A stretch of 64,000 nucleotides of DNA from the NCBI GenBank assembly GCA_025677825.1, contig JAIXMO010000027.1:186001-250000 (forward strand), written 5' to 3'. The translations under genes and the position numbers were made by a program. Of the stretch, positions 32,489 to 44,895 are shown piece by piece. How positions within the stretch are numbered: position 1 is the first letter of the stretch; each line of letters opens with the position of its first letter. The stretch comes from Helicostylum pulchrum. Taxonomy: Eukaryota; Mucoromycota; Mucoromycetes; Mucorales; Mucoraceae. The notes under the pieces were generated by a model. It was not told the DNA's origin, made no database searches, and worked only from the letters and a program-made list of their open reading frames with translations.

Positions 32489-32706
32489 AACAAGGTTTAT
32501 AAAGAAGCTGTCCATCAAGAGACTCAATCACTATCATTGTCATCTGTAAGTTATTCAATGTCCTGTAAAGGGAAAGAACTAAACGAATGCAAAAAGAAGA
32601 AAGTATTATTTGCATTTCCTGAAAAAGATAATCAAATACTTCAAGTTTTATTTACACAAGCCCTAGGTGAGCGAACAAACTATTGGGTCAAAATCTCCTA
32701 GGGAGA
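32489..32706 (+). pseudogene. Short coding-like remnant
   Basis: An open stretch includes VYKEAVHQETQSLSLSSVSY and KKKKVLFAFPEKDNQILQVL and ends in a stop near 32701. No start codon or splice structure is visible, and it sits between transposon fragments. Unrecognised; probably debris. 32212-32488 contains nothing I can support. Confidence 0.25.
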
Positions 32707-32825
32707 GTTCAATAAAGAGAAATTTATCTAAAGATACTTCGAGGTTGGAAGACAAAAAGGAGAGGGAACAAAGAAAGGGAAAGTGTAAGTGTAAAATATA
32801 CTTTATAGGTGAAGAAGACGGGTTA

Positions 32826-32976
32826 AACCTCGTAGTAGCTACGCTACTCATCCAGTCTTTAGCGACGGAAGTACAGCCTTCTCATCAACTGAATTTTCAC
32901 TAAGGTCGCAGCCGAGGGTCTGCTACTTACAAGTGCCGAGGGTCATCAAGCAAGATTCCTACGCTACTACGAGGTT
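32826..32976. mobile_element. 151-bp element with perfect 14-bp terminal inverted repeats
   Basis: Ends are AACCTCGTAGTAGC at 32826 and GCTACTACGAGGTT at 32963, perfect inverses. The interior is the 135-bp unit that is repeated at 33089. No coding capacity; a MITE or foldback structure fits. Confidence 0.6.
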
Positions 32977-33223
32977 ATATAGCTGCGCACTAGATGAGCC
33001 CTACATTGTACATTAATGATTAGTCGAAAAGGAATGCAGAAAGTGAGCTCAAACATCACCTTTTGGGAAATCCATAAATCAAAGAAAAAGTAGCTACGCT
33101 ACTCATCCAGTCTTTAGCGACAGAAGTACGGCCTTCTCATCAACTGAATTTTCACTAAGGTCGCAGCCGAGGGTCTGCTACTTACAAGTGCCGAGGGTCA
33201 TTAAGCAAGATTCCTACGCCACT
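32834..33223. repeat. Two 135-bp direct repeats, about 97% identical
   Basis: Copies at 32834-32968 and 33089-33223 start AGTAGCTACGCTACTCATCC and end CAAGATTCCTACGC-ACT, with only four differences. Both contain GGTCGCAGCCGAGGGTCTGC. The second copy lacks the outer inverted-repeat arms of the first. High identity means recent duplication or conversion, in contrast to the old decay around it. Confidence 0.85.
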
Positions 33224-33278
33224 TTGAAAGTATTGTATTGTGAAAAATACATTTCTGCTTTTTAAGTCCTTTTCGCAA

Positions 33279-35690
33279 GGAAAATTGTTATTTTCACCCC
33301 CTCTATTATTTTTAACCAATGAACATGAGAGAAATTTTCACTTTAATTTTGACATTTTGACGGGATTCACTGAGCATTAATAAATTGTACCTTTTTTCCT
33401 GCAAAAAAAAAGACACCGTACTTTAACCATAAAACCCTCAAAACACAGTTGTGATTATTTCAATTTTCATCAATAAATAAAAAATTTCATCTCGATCCCT
33501 CTACGTTTATCTGAACCTATTGTTTCTCTATGCCATTATACATTCAAAACACCTCTTATACTTCTGACGACGACTATCAGGAGCCCTTCGCCTTTGGAAC
33601 TCGAAGAGCTCTCGAAAGTGCGAACGATCTTGACGATGACCTTGACGATGATCTCGACGAAGATCTCGACGATGAAGGTTTCGCCCTTTCAGTGACCCCT
33701 CTCCCCTCTCAACTTGAGTTTACTTGCAGCAAAACTCTCGAAAAGTACATCTTGGACCACAGCAAAGATAACGGTTACCTTGCTTCTTCGAGTCGTTCTC
33801 GTTACTATCCCGACGGACGTCTTAAGCCACTAGAATTTAAGTGCGATCGCGGGTGAAAAAACAATAGCAAATCCATCGGCAAAAGACAATCGAAGACAAG
33901 ACGTACCGATTGTCCTTTTAAGTGGGTCGTCGGCTCCAACTGGAAAAAAGAACAGGGCGAACATACCGCCAAGTTCACACTGCGCTTGAATGATAGTCGA
34001 CACAATCATGAAGCGGCCGATTCCTTTACTGGCCATTCTATCGCGTGCAAGATTGGTGAAGAGCACATGGAGGTAATCAAGGACATGACGATAGCGAATA
34101 GCTCGCCTCAGGATATTATGATCTATCTTCGCCAAAAATTCCCAGACAATCATTTCAGACCTGGCTCAATTTATAATGTCAGACAGAAGATTCGTGGAGA
34201 ATACTTGAACGGCCGTTCTCCTTTGCAAGCTCTTTTGGATCAGTTCGCTGACATCGACTCCGGATTCATTTACTCTTACAACACAAATGAATACGGCACC
34301 ATAAAAAACCTGTTCTTTGCCCACTCTCATTCCTTGGAGATGGTCAAGCGCTTTCCTCGAGTATTATCGATGGATTGCACATATAAGATCAATAAATTTG
34401 GCATGCCATTGCTTCACGTTGTTGGCATTGATTGTTTCAATAGGATTTTTTTTGTCTGCGGTATTTTCTTGAAAGACGAGACACAGGTTAATTATGAGTG
34501 GGCGACAGGTATGTTGCGGGAAAAATTGTTCGACTGCTATGCAGAACTGGAGCGCTATGAGGGACAATTACGGGGTAAGCCCAAGATATGTTCAAATTTT
34601 CACGTACCTGGAATCAACATGGCTGCCATTGAAAGAGCATTTCGCAAACGCTTGGATCAATAAACACCTCCACCTTGGCGCTATCAATACTTCCAGAGTT
34701 GAAGGTGCTCATAACAAGCTGAAGCGAAGACTAAAAGTATCCACGTCGCATTTGGACAAAGTAGTGAATCTAGTGAAGAGCACGGTTGAAGTTGACGCCA
34801 GTGAATTCGGAGCGCGTCTGGAAGATGAAAAAGTCAAAGTCATCACCGAGGTTGAGAAGCGAAGAGTTATGACGAAAGTAATTCGGAGAATAAGTTTATA
34901 TGCTTTGACCCAAGCTCTGGTCCAAGTGAAGAAAATGGAAAATGCTACGTTGCAACCTTTGTCAGACTGTACAGATACCTTTACAGTGACAGCTGGTATT
35001 CCATGCGTGCATCGGATCCAAGCCCTTCATGACCAAGGTCAAGTCCTTCAAGTTGGGCACTTTCATCAACAATGGAGACTGGAATTTGTTGATAGCGCCA
35101 ACCGGTTGGACGATGTGGATGTGGATAATTCCTTTGACTTCCTAGTCGATATGTTACGCACTCGGTTTAACAATGCAGCTCCATATGAAAAACAGGAAAT
35201 GACGACGCGTCTTTTTGACATCGTCAGTTCGCCTTTGATACCTGTAGAGCCACAAAACGATGCCAGACCAAGAGGAAGACCGATAGGTTTGACTGCTAGA
35301 AGAAACAATTCTTCATCAAACAGAAGAGTTCCGTCTGAATTCGAATATGCTGAAAGAAGGACAAGACTCTGCGGGACTTGTCGGCAGCCAGGGCATGACA
35401 CCAGACAATGTTCACAAAGGGTGCTTTCGCAAGCAGCCCTGCAGCCCTCTCAACAACATCAGTAGCACCAACAATCATCATGATCATCGCGGTCATCATC
35501 TATTCTTTTATTTCCTTATCTTTTCTTTTTCTTTCAATTCTTTTCGTTATTCTCCTTTTTTCACATAAAATCTAAATATCATTTTTTGCTTAAAATGAGA
35601 AAAAATAGGTTTTTATTTCTCTCGTGTTCATTGGTTAAAAATAATCGAGGAGGTGAAAATAAAAAAATTGGGGGGTGAAAATAACAATTC
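33279..35690 (+). mobile_element. Mutator-like element (MULE) with long inverted ends
   Basis: The left end (about 33279-33344) and right end (about 35613-35690) are inverted copies: AATTGTTATTTTCACCCCC, a spacer, then ATTTTTAACCAATGAACA-GAGAGAAAT. The right arm has an extra ~15 bp with a second TTATTTTCACC. Inside is one broken MULE transposase gene on the plus strand. I could not identify a convincing 9-bp target duplication. Confidence 0.75.
33530..35465 (+). pseudogene. Mutator-type transposase, broken by a stop and an internal deletion
   Basis: The start is an acidic leader with (DLDDD)n-like repeats. A FAR1/WRKY-GCM1-like region follows (CDRG, then TDCPFKWVVGSNW, RHNHEAA); a TGA at 33854-33856 sits between these two parts, otherwise in one frame. 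The MULE catalytic domain begins FPRVLSMDCTYKINKFGMPL with the first Asp and LLHVVGIDC. Near 34530 the frame shifts, and sequence resumes at NYGVSPRYVQIFTYLESTWL, SRVEGAHNKLKRRL, a SWIM-like GIPCVHRI...GHFHQQW and a zinc knuckle CGTCRQPGHDTRQC. The expected T-D-R-E and C-x-W-H stretch is missing, so about 100-200 residues with catalytic residues were deleted. Confidence 0.8.
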
Positions 35691-35900
35691 CCTTATTTTA
35701 TTGTACTACTTTGTCATCTTCATTTTATTTTATTATTCTTTATCTTTTTTTATTATCTGTAAATATCTATTATTCCAATCAAACTTTGACGTTAACGCAA
35801 ATTGCTGATACTCTGTACATGCCTATGTGAACACTTTTTCATTTTCTTTTTTCAGATAAATAAACGCCGTTTTTATTCATTAAAAACCCAGTATGCCATT

Positions 35901-37747
35901 TTAAGTTCTACTGATATCTTCTAACGATTTACCAGAAGTCTATACGCATATACAATTGTAATTAACACATTGTGAGTAGTATATCTTTAAATATGATTAT
36001 TACCTCTGGTACCCATTTAACAATGAGTATCCATAAAAAAACGGATATACTACCATAAAACCAAAACGTACCCGCTGCAGTAAGTACATTTGTCATAGAT
36101 AGAAAAGTCGACGCAACAATTAAATTACACGTCCAATTCACAGCGGTGGCTATTCCGTTGGCCTTTCCTCTCAATGATAACGAAAATATCTCGCTTTGGA
36201 TTACCCACGGTACATAACCTAAACCTAAAGCGTAACTGGCTACATAACAGGTAAGTGACAAAAGTAATACAGTAGTTACAAGCCAGTCCGCAGATTTTGT
36301 GGGACAGGTGGTAGCTTCAGCTAACATCAGGCCGAGAATATCTGTCGCATTGTGACCTACAAGTAAAACGCACGAGCTTGTATCTATAGACCAACCACAT
36401 CGGTCATCAAGTATACATCGAGCACAATGTGTAGTATAGCTTTGACATAAATCTTGCTTTGGTATAAAACCTTCTTGTTGAATTGCAAAAGAACCACCTA
36501 ATAAAAATAAACTGATAATCATACATATCATAGTGATAATTAAAATACGTCTACGTCCTGTCTTATCTATAATAACCACTGCAATCATGGTAAATACCAT
36601 ATTTGTTACAGCTACAACCAAGGCTACAAGGGTAGAGTTTTGGTGGTCTCTAAACCCGGCCATTTGAAGTATTGTTGCAGCGTAATACATGGCAGTGTTA
36701 AAACCAGACAATTGTTGAGCAGCTTGTAACACACATGCAATCAATAATGGTTTTAAATTTTGTCTTTCTAAAAAATCGCGATATGTTCCTTGCTTTGCTT
36801 GCAGCATATCTTGTTGGATTGTTTCAATTTCGTGGTCTATAAATTGATTGGATACGGTTGGACCGTATATTTTTTGTAAAGTAGATTTAGCATGTGCTAT
36901 TTCATTCTTCGCAATCATGAAACGCGGGCTTTCTGGCATGAACGGCATAACCATAAGCTGAATAATAGCGGGTATAGCGCCAATACCAAACATGTACCTC
37001 CAGCCACTCTCTGTTTCAGAATAGATAATATTTACAACATATGCCATAACTTGACCAAAAGTAATGACAAGCGTATTTAACGTAGCTAATTGACCACGAA
37101 AACTTTTAGGTGCTACTTCACTAATATAAACTGGTATAATCATGGAAGCAATACCAACACCAAATCCAACTACCAATCTACCAACTAATAACATGGAATA
37201 ACTAGTTGCTAAAGCTAATAATAAGGAACCTCCAATAAAAATAGATGCAGCGCATAACACTAATAGCTATTCATTTCACTAATAAGTACTCCCATTACTG
37301 TATACAGATTTAACTTATAATACCTTTCTACCAAATTTGTCAGATAACTGTAGGAGAGAGAAAATGAGTACAAATATTATTTTTATGTTTTTACCAACCG
37401 CTTATTCTACTTACAAGCCCAGCAAAAAAGCCAGAAAAAATCGCACCAAATGTAGTTGCAGATACAACCAACTCTTTCTGTCTAGTAGACATAAAGAAGT
37501 CTTTTTGCATTGGCTGTAAGGCACCCGATATCACTATATTGTGTACCTGGTAAGTATACATACTATGTAAAACGTCGTGTTCCCTACCTCCAGTGTCATA
37601 ACCAAATAAAAAACCACCTATACAAACACAAAATACGAGATAATATACAAAAAGCGTTCCTTTTTCTATCGAAACAGGAACCTCTTCACTACTTTCTCCT
37701 AATGAAGGTATTCTTTCGTAATGTTTTTTATTCACATGAGGTTCCAT
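35901..37747 (-). CDS. Sugar/polyol MFS transporter, myo-inositol (HMIT-like)
   Basis: Five exons (37588-37747, 37415-37533, 37324-37347, 36004-37266, 35901-35939) give 534 aa; exon 3 is only 24 nt. The sugar-porter signatures are present: GGFLFGYDTGVISGAL in helix 1, LLSDKFGRK between helices 2 and 3, PESPRF before the central loop, and VPETSGKSLEDI at the end. Between helices 9 and 10 is a long loop with a cysteine cluster (LCQSYTTHCARC, DDRCGW, SSCVL), as in proton-coupled myo-inositol transporters (SLC2A13), where this loop is PSI/plexin-like. Inositol import at the plasma membrane is inferred; other polyols are possible. An in-frame ATG about 75 nt upstream would lengthen the N-terminus. 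Confidence 0.88.
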
Positions 37748-38098
37748 TATGTAAAGTGAAAAAGAACAAGAAATTAATTTGCGGGCCGGAGCTTCTTTTC
37801 TGAAAGCTGCTGCTTGTTGCATCTATCCTGTGACTAACTATCAATCTTGGTCGTAAAAAAAATTATATGTAGCAGTTCCTGAATGGACTGATATATTTGT
37901 AGAGTAAGCAAACTTAATACCGCATAGTGATACTGAATATACTAAGTTAAGTTTATTTAAGAGAAAAAGAAAAGAGAGGTATTTATACTCTTGACTCAAG
38001 TTTGTGTGACTTGAGCCAGGGAAGTTAATTTAGTCAAGATAGTACATTAAGTTTCTTGTAAAAAACTGTCTTCAAACTTGAACTGTTACTGTATATTT
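37748..38098. other. Intergenic, no gene seen
   Basis: About 350 bp upstream of the transporter. Several CTTGACTCAAG/ACTTGAG-like words occur at 37990-38085 but form no clear repeat. Likely transporter promoter. Confidence 0.45.
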
Positions 38099-39446
38099 TT
38101 AAAAAAAAACCTTCCTGTGCTCTTTATTAAAAACACAGGTCCCAGTCCATTTTCTTTTCAGTTTGTTGGAAAGGATGGGCATACTCCGTATCCGTTTTAG
38201 GCTTTGTAGTTTCAGAGCGAAGACTGACAATGCTTGTGCTGGTTTGATCCATGATGTAATTTTTAGTTCTGTCAGCGGTGGCATAGATTCAACGGACCCA
38301 CCAGAACTTCTTCTGCGCATCTGTTTGCATATCTGGATGTATATAGCACCGCTATCAACATATACACGTAAACGCTTTTTTAAAATCGATTCAGGCATAG
38401 GACCCACAGTATTCAGGATTTTTCTAAATTGCAAACCTCAGATGTCAACTTCTTAACAGAAACTTTATTTAATCTTTGTTCCTTTGCTATCGAGAATAAT
38501 AATTTCAAAGTCGGGTCATCTTGATATTCTGTTGAAAGAAGTGACAGTTTTTGGGAAGAAAAAGAATAACCAATTGCCATCATAGGGGGGAGGGAAGAAT
38601 AGTTGCTTTGGTTGCTTGTGCGATTGTATTCTTGTAAACAAAATAGCATTTATCGGTCCAGTATTTGCTTTGAGTTTGTTTGATATAGGAAAACGAAGCC
38701 GCCTCAAAGTCTGACCTAACACAAAAAATTAATACTTGTATAAATTAAAATCAGAGGGTTTCTCTTACCTACAACTGTTGTAACAATTACGTTTACAACA
38801 TCAGGACTACGTAAAACTATTTTGGCAATCAGGTCACTTCCTGGCGGGTATTTTGGGTCCGTAGCAAAAGCTTTATAATTCCTGGTACACGAAAAAATGT
38901 TTAGCCGAAAAGATAACTTTTCAAGTCTTTAGTCTGTTACTTTTCACTTACCTTTAGGGATGTTCATCAGTGCTCTAAGAAGAACAGTATCAGTTAAAAT
39001 GATAAAAATACAGCAATAAATCTCCTTTTTTGAAACAATAATGTCCAGGCGTATAGTTTGAAGCGAACTGTATCCGTTTGTGTTTATATCACTGCGACTA
39101 AAAAAATATGGAATAAGTATATGTATTAATTTAGTTATCATGAGATATTACATGTTAATAGATGCATTTGTAATAAAATATATGAGCCTGTTCTAACTTA
39201 TTTATTTCATGCAAGTTCCTTTTTAAGTTACCTAACGTATTTAATACGTCATACTTTTTTTTAATCAAACGTAAATAGACCGACTGTGTTGATTCCAACA
39301 TCAAGGTCAACAGCTACGATATCTTCTCCTCCGTGGCATATTCTATTTGGTGTATATACTGGCAATTGCGTTATGAGGATATTACCTTTGATAATCAGCT
39401 CATACTTGATTCGGCCATCAAAGATATTCGAAAACAATCTGCCCAC
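38099..39446 (-). pseudogene. Decayed multi-exon gene of unknown function
   Basis: Coding-like pieces line up on the minus strand: 39261-39446 (ELIIKGNILITQLPVYTPNR, EDIVAVDLDVGINTVGLF), about 38769-38883 (FATDPKYPPGSDLIAKIVLR, then a GTAAGA donor), 38600-38715 after a TGTGTTAG acceptor (QTLRRLRFPISNKLKANTGP), then after a frame change near 38595 the stretch LLSTEYQDDPTLKLLFSIAK and KVSVKKLTSEVCNLEKS, then after another change KILNTVGPMPESILKKRLRV. At least two frame breaks are needed, so it appears dead. I do not recognise the family. Confidence 0.35.
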
Positions 39447-39581
39447 TAAGCACGTTATTCTTTTCCGAGGCGAGTGACTACATATAACACTCGATCTCTT
39501 TTTTTTTATGAGCTTCTTTTTTGATTTTGTAAATAATAAAACAAAAATAAAAAATAAAAACTCACTTTTTTTCCGAAAAAT

Positions 39582-40693
39582 ATGACTGCACCAAACGTGA
39601 ACTGGCCTTCTATCGAAAACAATCTTATTTTAAATATACCCATTTCGCAACAATCACTCTATCCTTCTCATAATATGATGGACAATCAACAAGTTCAAAT
39701 GGCTATGATGATGCAACAACAACAACAACAACAACTGCAACAACTGCAATTGCAACAGCAGCAACACCAACAACTATTACAACAGCAACAAGAATATATG
39801 TTACTGAATCAGCAACCTTGGTTTTTACAACAGCAACAACAAAAAAACTCTATCCAGTCTGCTTCTTCTGTTTCGTCTCCCTTGCTTGTATCCATGACGC
39901 CACCTGCTGGAGCGAGAGAGCCTGATATGATATTAATGAAAAGAGTAGAAGTGGTAAAAACGTGTTTTATTCGAAATTCTTATTTCATGCTAAATTTGGT
40001 TATTACTAGATATTAACTATTAACCAAGAATTGATTCGTCTATGTCTCGAACATCAACAGATGAATATGTATGAAACGCGAGAACCTGATATTACAATGT
40101 AAATAATACAGCATTGGCTACATTTTATAGAATACTAATATTGTTTCCTAGGTATAAATCGAGACTACAATCAAATTTAACATACCTTGCTACAATGGCA
40201 GATATATCCATGACGAAACCAGAAGAAGTAAATAACTTTTATAAATACATATATATATAAAACACATCAGAAGTACAATGACTAAACGTAAATATTATAG
40301 AATACCAAGATACCTACACCACCCAACCTATCCCCTTTACCCCCTCCATATACAATGACGGGTCAACGAATTCATAAATTACTTTTTTCTGCAAATCAAC
40401 TATTTATGAATGAAGAAGAAACAGAAATGATGTCGCCTTATCCACAACATCAAGGTTATAATAAAGCGATGATGATGCGCCAAAGACAGCAGCAATATAA
40501 TAGTGGTATGAATAGCGTGGGTAGTAGTGATAGTAGTAATAGTAATTATAATATGTTGTCGCCGCATCATCTTCATCATCCACTATTAAAAAATAACCAA
40601 AATAATGTAGATATTGTGCAAGACACAGGTAACTATACTATGGACGATACGGCCATGATGATGATGATGATGTATTCGTTGCCACAAGTTTAA
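39582..40693 (+). CDS. SS18/SSXT-family chromatin protein
   Basis: Four exons (39582-39953, 40010-40098, 40152-40227, 40301-40693) give 309 aa. An N-terminal glutamine-rich region with long Q runs is followed by the SSXT/GIF helical domain split across three exons: ILTINQELIRLCLEHQQMNM, TMYKSRLQSNLTYLATMADI. A low-complexity Met/Asn/Gln/His-rich tail ends in MMMMMMYSLPQV. In animals SS18 is a stable subunit of SWI/SNF (BAF) remodelling complexes, and plant GIFs act as coactivators. A nuclear coactivator role is inferred. Unlike animal SS18, the Q-rich part precedes rather than follows the domain. The next gene starts only 70 bp downstream on the same strand. Confidence 0.85.
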
Positions 40694-40763
40694 ATTAAAT
40701 AAATAAATATTTTAAATCAACGCTTTATTTCTTTCTTCTTTTTCTACTCGCTTCCTTTTTGAC

Positions 40764-43074
40764 ATGTTGAAAAAGACAGTACTAACTATATCATTTTTAC
40801 TGTGGACTCGTTGGCTTATATCTAGTCTACCTGGCTATATTCATCCCGATGAGTTCTTTCAGAATCCCGAGATTACTAGTTCGAAAATATTTGACTTGGA
40901 CACCTTCACCCCTTGGGAATATTCTCCTGAACATGCTTCTCGTTCAATCGTTGCACCGTAAATTTTTTCTAGAAAAAAAAAACTCATTTCAAACAAGTCA
41001 TTTTTATAACGAATATATATAGTTTCATTACGACAGGTATTCCCTTTTGGTTATTAAAGTCGTTAACCCCAGAAGGAACTTGTAATTATAAAAGAAAAAT
41101 ATGTTGATCAAAGACTTTTTGTTTTACCAAACTAAATGTATAAAAAGTACCTTCTTCATTTAGATTGTTCGTGACGCAACGTTTCGGCTCGTTTGTTTTA
41201 TCTCTTATTATAGGTTAGTCAATATTCCCAAGAAACGCGAACTAAACAAAGTTCAAATAGATTTATGCGTGTACAAATTATGTAATCATATCGGTAAAAA
41301 GCCCACTTTGCCTATGATTCTAGTTGCTACAAGTCAGGTTACGCTCGCTTATTACACTCATCCGTTCTCCAATTCATTTGAAAGTATCTTGCTCTGCCTT
41401 AGTTTATGTACCTATGCCGATTTTGTAGCAAAGGTAAATAGTTTATAAACGGTAGGTTTTATACAGGTATATTAAAACGGGGACTAGCCTTCAAACAAAC
41501 TCTCTTTTTTATTGGGAGCCTTGTTCAGTTTAGGTGTGTTCACTCGAATCACGTTTCCTTTGTACGCTTTACCTATAGGTATTGCCTATTTGTATCAGGC
41601 GTATAAAAAGTAGGTATAGCCTCTGTTAAATTAATTCGTATCTAATAGTTTTCGGTATTAGGAGCGACAATGTGGGACAGGTTGTTAATTCGGTATTTCC
41701 TTTATTCGCTGGTATGTTGGCTTTTGCGGTATTCTGTATCGTTGCAGACTCAGTTTACTATGGTACTTTAACTTTTACGGTTCGAGAAAAGGAGTTTGAA
41801 AATATTGGACAAGTTATTTCTACCTTGTTTAACCCAATCGCTCTAGCCTCCGTTCGTTCCGAAGGTAATATTGTGGTGACTCCTCTCAACAACTTGCTTT
41901 ACAATTTGGATGTGGATAATTTAGCCCAACATGGTATTCATCCTCGTTATACTCATTTTGCGGTGAACCTTCCTTTGTTGTTTGGTCCATTGGCTATTTT
42001 TGCATTGATGTATATGCCCAGTACCTTCGCCAGGATCCGAAATGATACCAATGCACACATGTTTTACGGTACGTATATTTAGTGTATGATACGAGATGAC
42101 ATATTCACTGTTTTATTAATATAGTTTTTGTTGGCGTATTGTTCTCTGGATTAATTGGATTGTCTATCATGCCTCACCAAGAAGCAAGGTTTTTGTGTCC
42201 ATTGTTAGTTCCTTTGGTAATGATTTATACTTGGAAGCAGAAAAAGCTGTCGCCTTCATTTTGGGCTGCTTGGTTTTTGTTCAACATTATTACGACGTAT
42301 GTTTTTGGTGTTATCCATCAAGGCGGGTTGATTTCTTCTATGGGTTATCTTAATCGTCAAACAAATGGTCTTCGTGATTGCTACGTCTTGAAAAATGGTG
42401 ACTTGACCTGTGCTGTTGGCAGTCCTAGTAAGTTGATGTGTTGATATGAATCCCAAGTGTCAAAGGCTGATGTATTATTATTTTTTAGATTTAAAGACAG
42501 ATAGTGGTCAATTTAACGTCTCGACAAATTTAGTATTTTACAAGACATATATGCCGCCTCGTCATTTATTAGTAATTCCTAAAGGTATATATTTATGCTC
42601 GTGTATTTAGTTTCATATAATTAATATTTTTATAATCATAATAGAAAATGATAATAGCAATGTTAATATTTTTGATTTTGCAAGTCATCTTGACCAAGTA
42701 GTTGAACAACTTGAAAAATCCTCTGGTGTTACATTGCGTCGCCATGATACTGGTAAGCCTGAGGTAGATTTCGCTAAAACTAGTACTCGCAACGCTTTCG
42801 AGAGGTAATAAAAAAATAATCAAGTAGACAACCTAATTATAGTTCTGATTATATGCATATATATTTTATTTGTAGAACTCTTTTTATTACACCTAGTTTT
42901 GTTTCACTTCCCAAGATCCCTCACCATCGCTATATGCTTTTAACTACTTATAGTCCACACATGAGTTTCGATGATATAGATAAGATGATAGAAATGGCTT
43001 CGGAAACCAACTCACCTGAGAGTCAAATGAATTTGAACGTCTTTTTGATACTGTCTGATAAGGATGATATCTAA
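40764..43074 (+). CDS. SMP3: GPI mannosyltransferase IV (SMP3/PIG-Z, GT22)
   Basis: Ten exons (40764-40957, 41023-41081, 41148-41213, 41261-41433, 41488-41609, 41662-42068, 42125-42427, 42489-42584, 42645-42804, 42876-43074) give 592 aa. The first helix is followed by the lumenal catalytic motif [14 protein letters not shown]; then [20 protein letters not shown] and the family hallmark [16 protein letters not shown], with many hydrophobic helices. SMP3 adds the fourth, side-branching mannose to the GPI precursor in the ER using dolichol-phosphate mannose. The third intron must use the AAAAAG acceptor at 41147 to give [16 protein letters not shown]; the nearer TTTAG gives a stop. Convergent with the methyltransferase gene, about 108 bp apart. 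Confidence 0.9.
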
Positions 43075-43182
43075 AAAAGTAACCACTGAAAAGATCGCTG
43101 CGTTTTGATACATAATATAATCACGCATTTTATTTAATTAAATAAAATATGATGTACATTTTCTTTTAGCTGCTATTGTTAG

Positions 43183-44696
43183 CTATTCTTCGAACCCTTC
43201 AATAAATTGATCAATATATAACTCGTTATCAGCGCTGAGTGAAGAAATATCGCAACTATCACTATAATCCATATCTGCTTTATCAACTGATTTATCTTCG
43301 TGTGTAAGAACAGAAGCGGCAGACCCTTTTCTGATAGATGCAGTCGAGTCGTAATCGAGCAACGGCTTTCTCCCCCAGCATAAGTGATAGTTAAAAAACG
43401 AGTGGCAATCGATCGCTTGATTCACAATCTTATTAACCATTTCATTATAAATTTCAGTAGGTATATTTAAGCAGGCTTCAAAGAAGAGTCTGCGGCTTTC
43501 AAATCCAGAACGAAGGGAGGTATCAATCATTTTCCCAACAGGTCCAGTAGATCCGAAACGAAGTGAGTTAATTCTTCTATGCATATCTGTCATATCACCG
43601 ACGTCCTGTAAGTAATCAAACATATATCGAGACCATAGTACATTTACACCGTGTTTTTGTTTCATTAGGCTAGGATCTATAAGGGAAAGAAATAAGTATA
43701 TATCTAAAACGTAAATATCTTTTTTTTTCTCTAGGCTTTACATTTAGTAAGCATCTCGCTTGAGTTCTTTCCTGTTTCATAAAGCACTGGATCCGCTTCT
43801 CGAAACTCGACGTATCCGCCTGGTTTCAACATTCTTTTTATCTCTTTGATGATTAACTACAAATAAGAGTTAGTCAGTACATACTATAGCATTTTTTTTT
43901 TTTTTACTTGAACGTACTATCCAATCCGTTTCAGAAAAACAGTTCGACACCTGTCTCATAAATACGTAATCAAAGTAACTATCAGGATACGGAAAACCGT
44001 CCGGGTTTAAAATATCGTACTGACAAAAGGAAGCATTAGCAGGTTTTACAGTGGTCGGATAACTAGGAAAATAGTCTATGCCATAAAACTGACTATTAGG
44101 GAACTCTGTAGCCATTTCTAGTAACCAAGTTCCGTTTCCACATGCAATATCTAATACTCGTGGTGGTGATATATTCTCTATTGCTATACTACTCGACTCT
44201 ACTGAATTGCGTTTTGACGAAGTGTCTGTAAAAGGCCCAGCTAGTAAATCTCGAACAGGTGCGGAAAAATTACCATCAAATATATACTTGTATAGAAAAT
44301 GCTATGTAGTGATATTTTAGCAATTTAAATATATACAAGTGCAAACATTTCTAAACTTACCTCTTGAATAAGTCTATCTTGCTCTTCTTCAGCTAAAGGT
44401 TCAACAAATGTTTTATAATAATTTTGATATTTTCCCTCTTTTCGAACGACCGCCTCCACATTTTTGTTGCTTTCTACAACACTTTTTTTATTCGGCGTAG
44501 GTGATAGAGGTAATAATACCCCGGATATATCATCTCTCATGGCTTGAATTACATCTTCTTTACTTGTATTAACCGGTATAACTCCAACGTCTGGTATATT
44601 TTCATTTACAACTGGTGTATCGCTGGGTGTTTCCGGTATATTTTTAATAAGCCTTGAAAATCTCCTTCTATGTTTTTTTGATGACCGGTTACCCAT
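43183..44696 (-). CDS. SAM-dependent methyltransferase (class I), substrate unknown
   Basis: Four exons (44361-44696, 43918-44301, 43742-43856, 43183-43676) give 442 aa. The first ~100 residues are polar and probably disordered, beginning MGNRSSKKHRRRFSR; an N-terminal MG could be myristoylated, though the context is only partly suitable. The Rossmann domain follows: motif I PRVLDIACGNGTWLLEMA, acidic loop GIDYFP, CQYDILNPDGFPY, YFDYVFMRQV and LKPGGYVEF. The C-terminal third is helical with WSRYMFDYLQDVGDMTDMHR and an acidic tail. Many fungi have such LaeA-like or cyclopropane-synthase-like proteins, but no substrate can be named. Its start lies about 200 bp from the divergent trehalose phosphorylase start. 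Confidence 0.85.
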
Positions 44697-44895
44697 TAAA
44701 TAGAGAAGAACTTTTATATTTATTTTTATGTACAGTTTGTGAAAGAAGGGAAAAAATAGAAATTATAACAAAAAAATCAAAATTCATGCGGAAATGTGAA
44801 ACATTTTTAAAAAAAAATAGGCCTATAAAAAGTTTAGTTTTTTCGTATTTGCTTTTTTTAAATCTTTACCTCTTTTTTTTTTTTTTTTGACAATA

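Noticed and set aside
39261..39446. Possible Fanzor/TnpB-like RuvC motif (IVAVDLDVGINTVGLF)
   Set aside because: Only one short Asp-containing motif is seen; no zinc ribbon, second or third RuvC motif, or element ends were found, and the locus is degraded.
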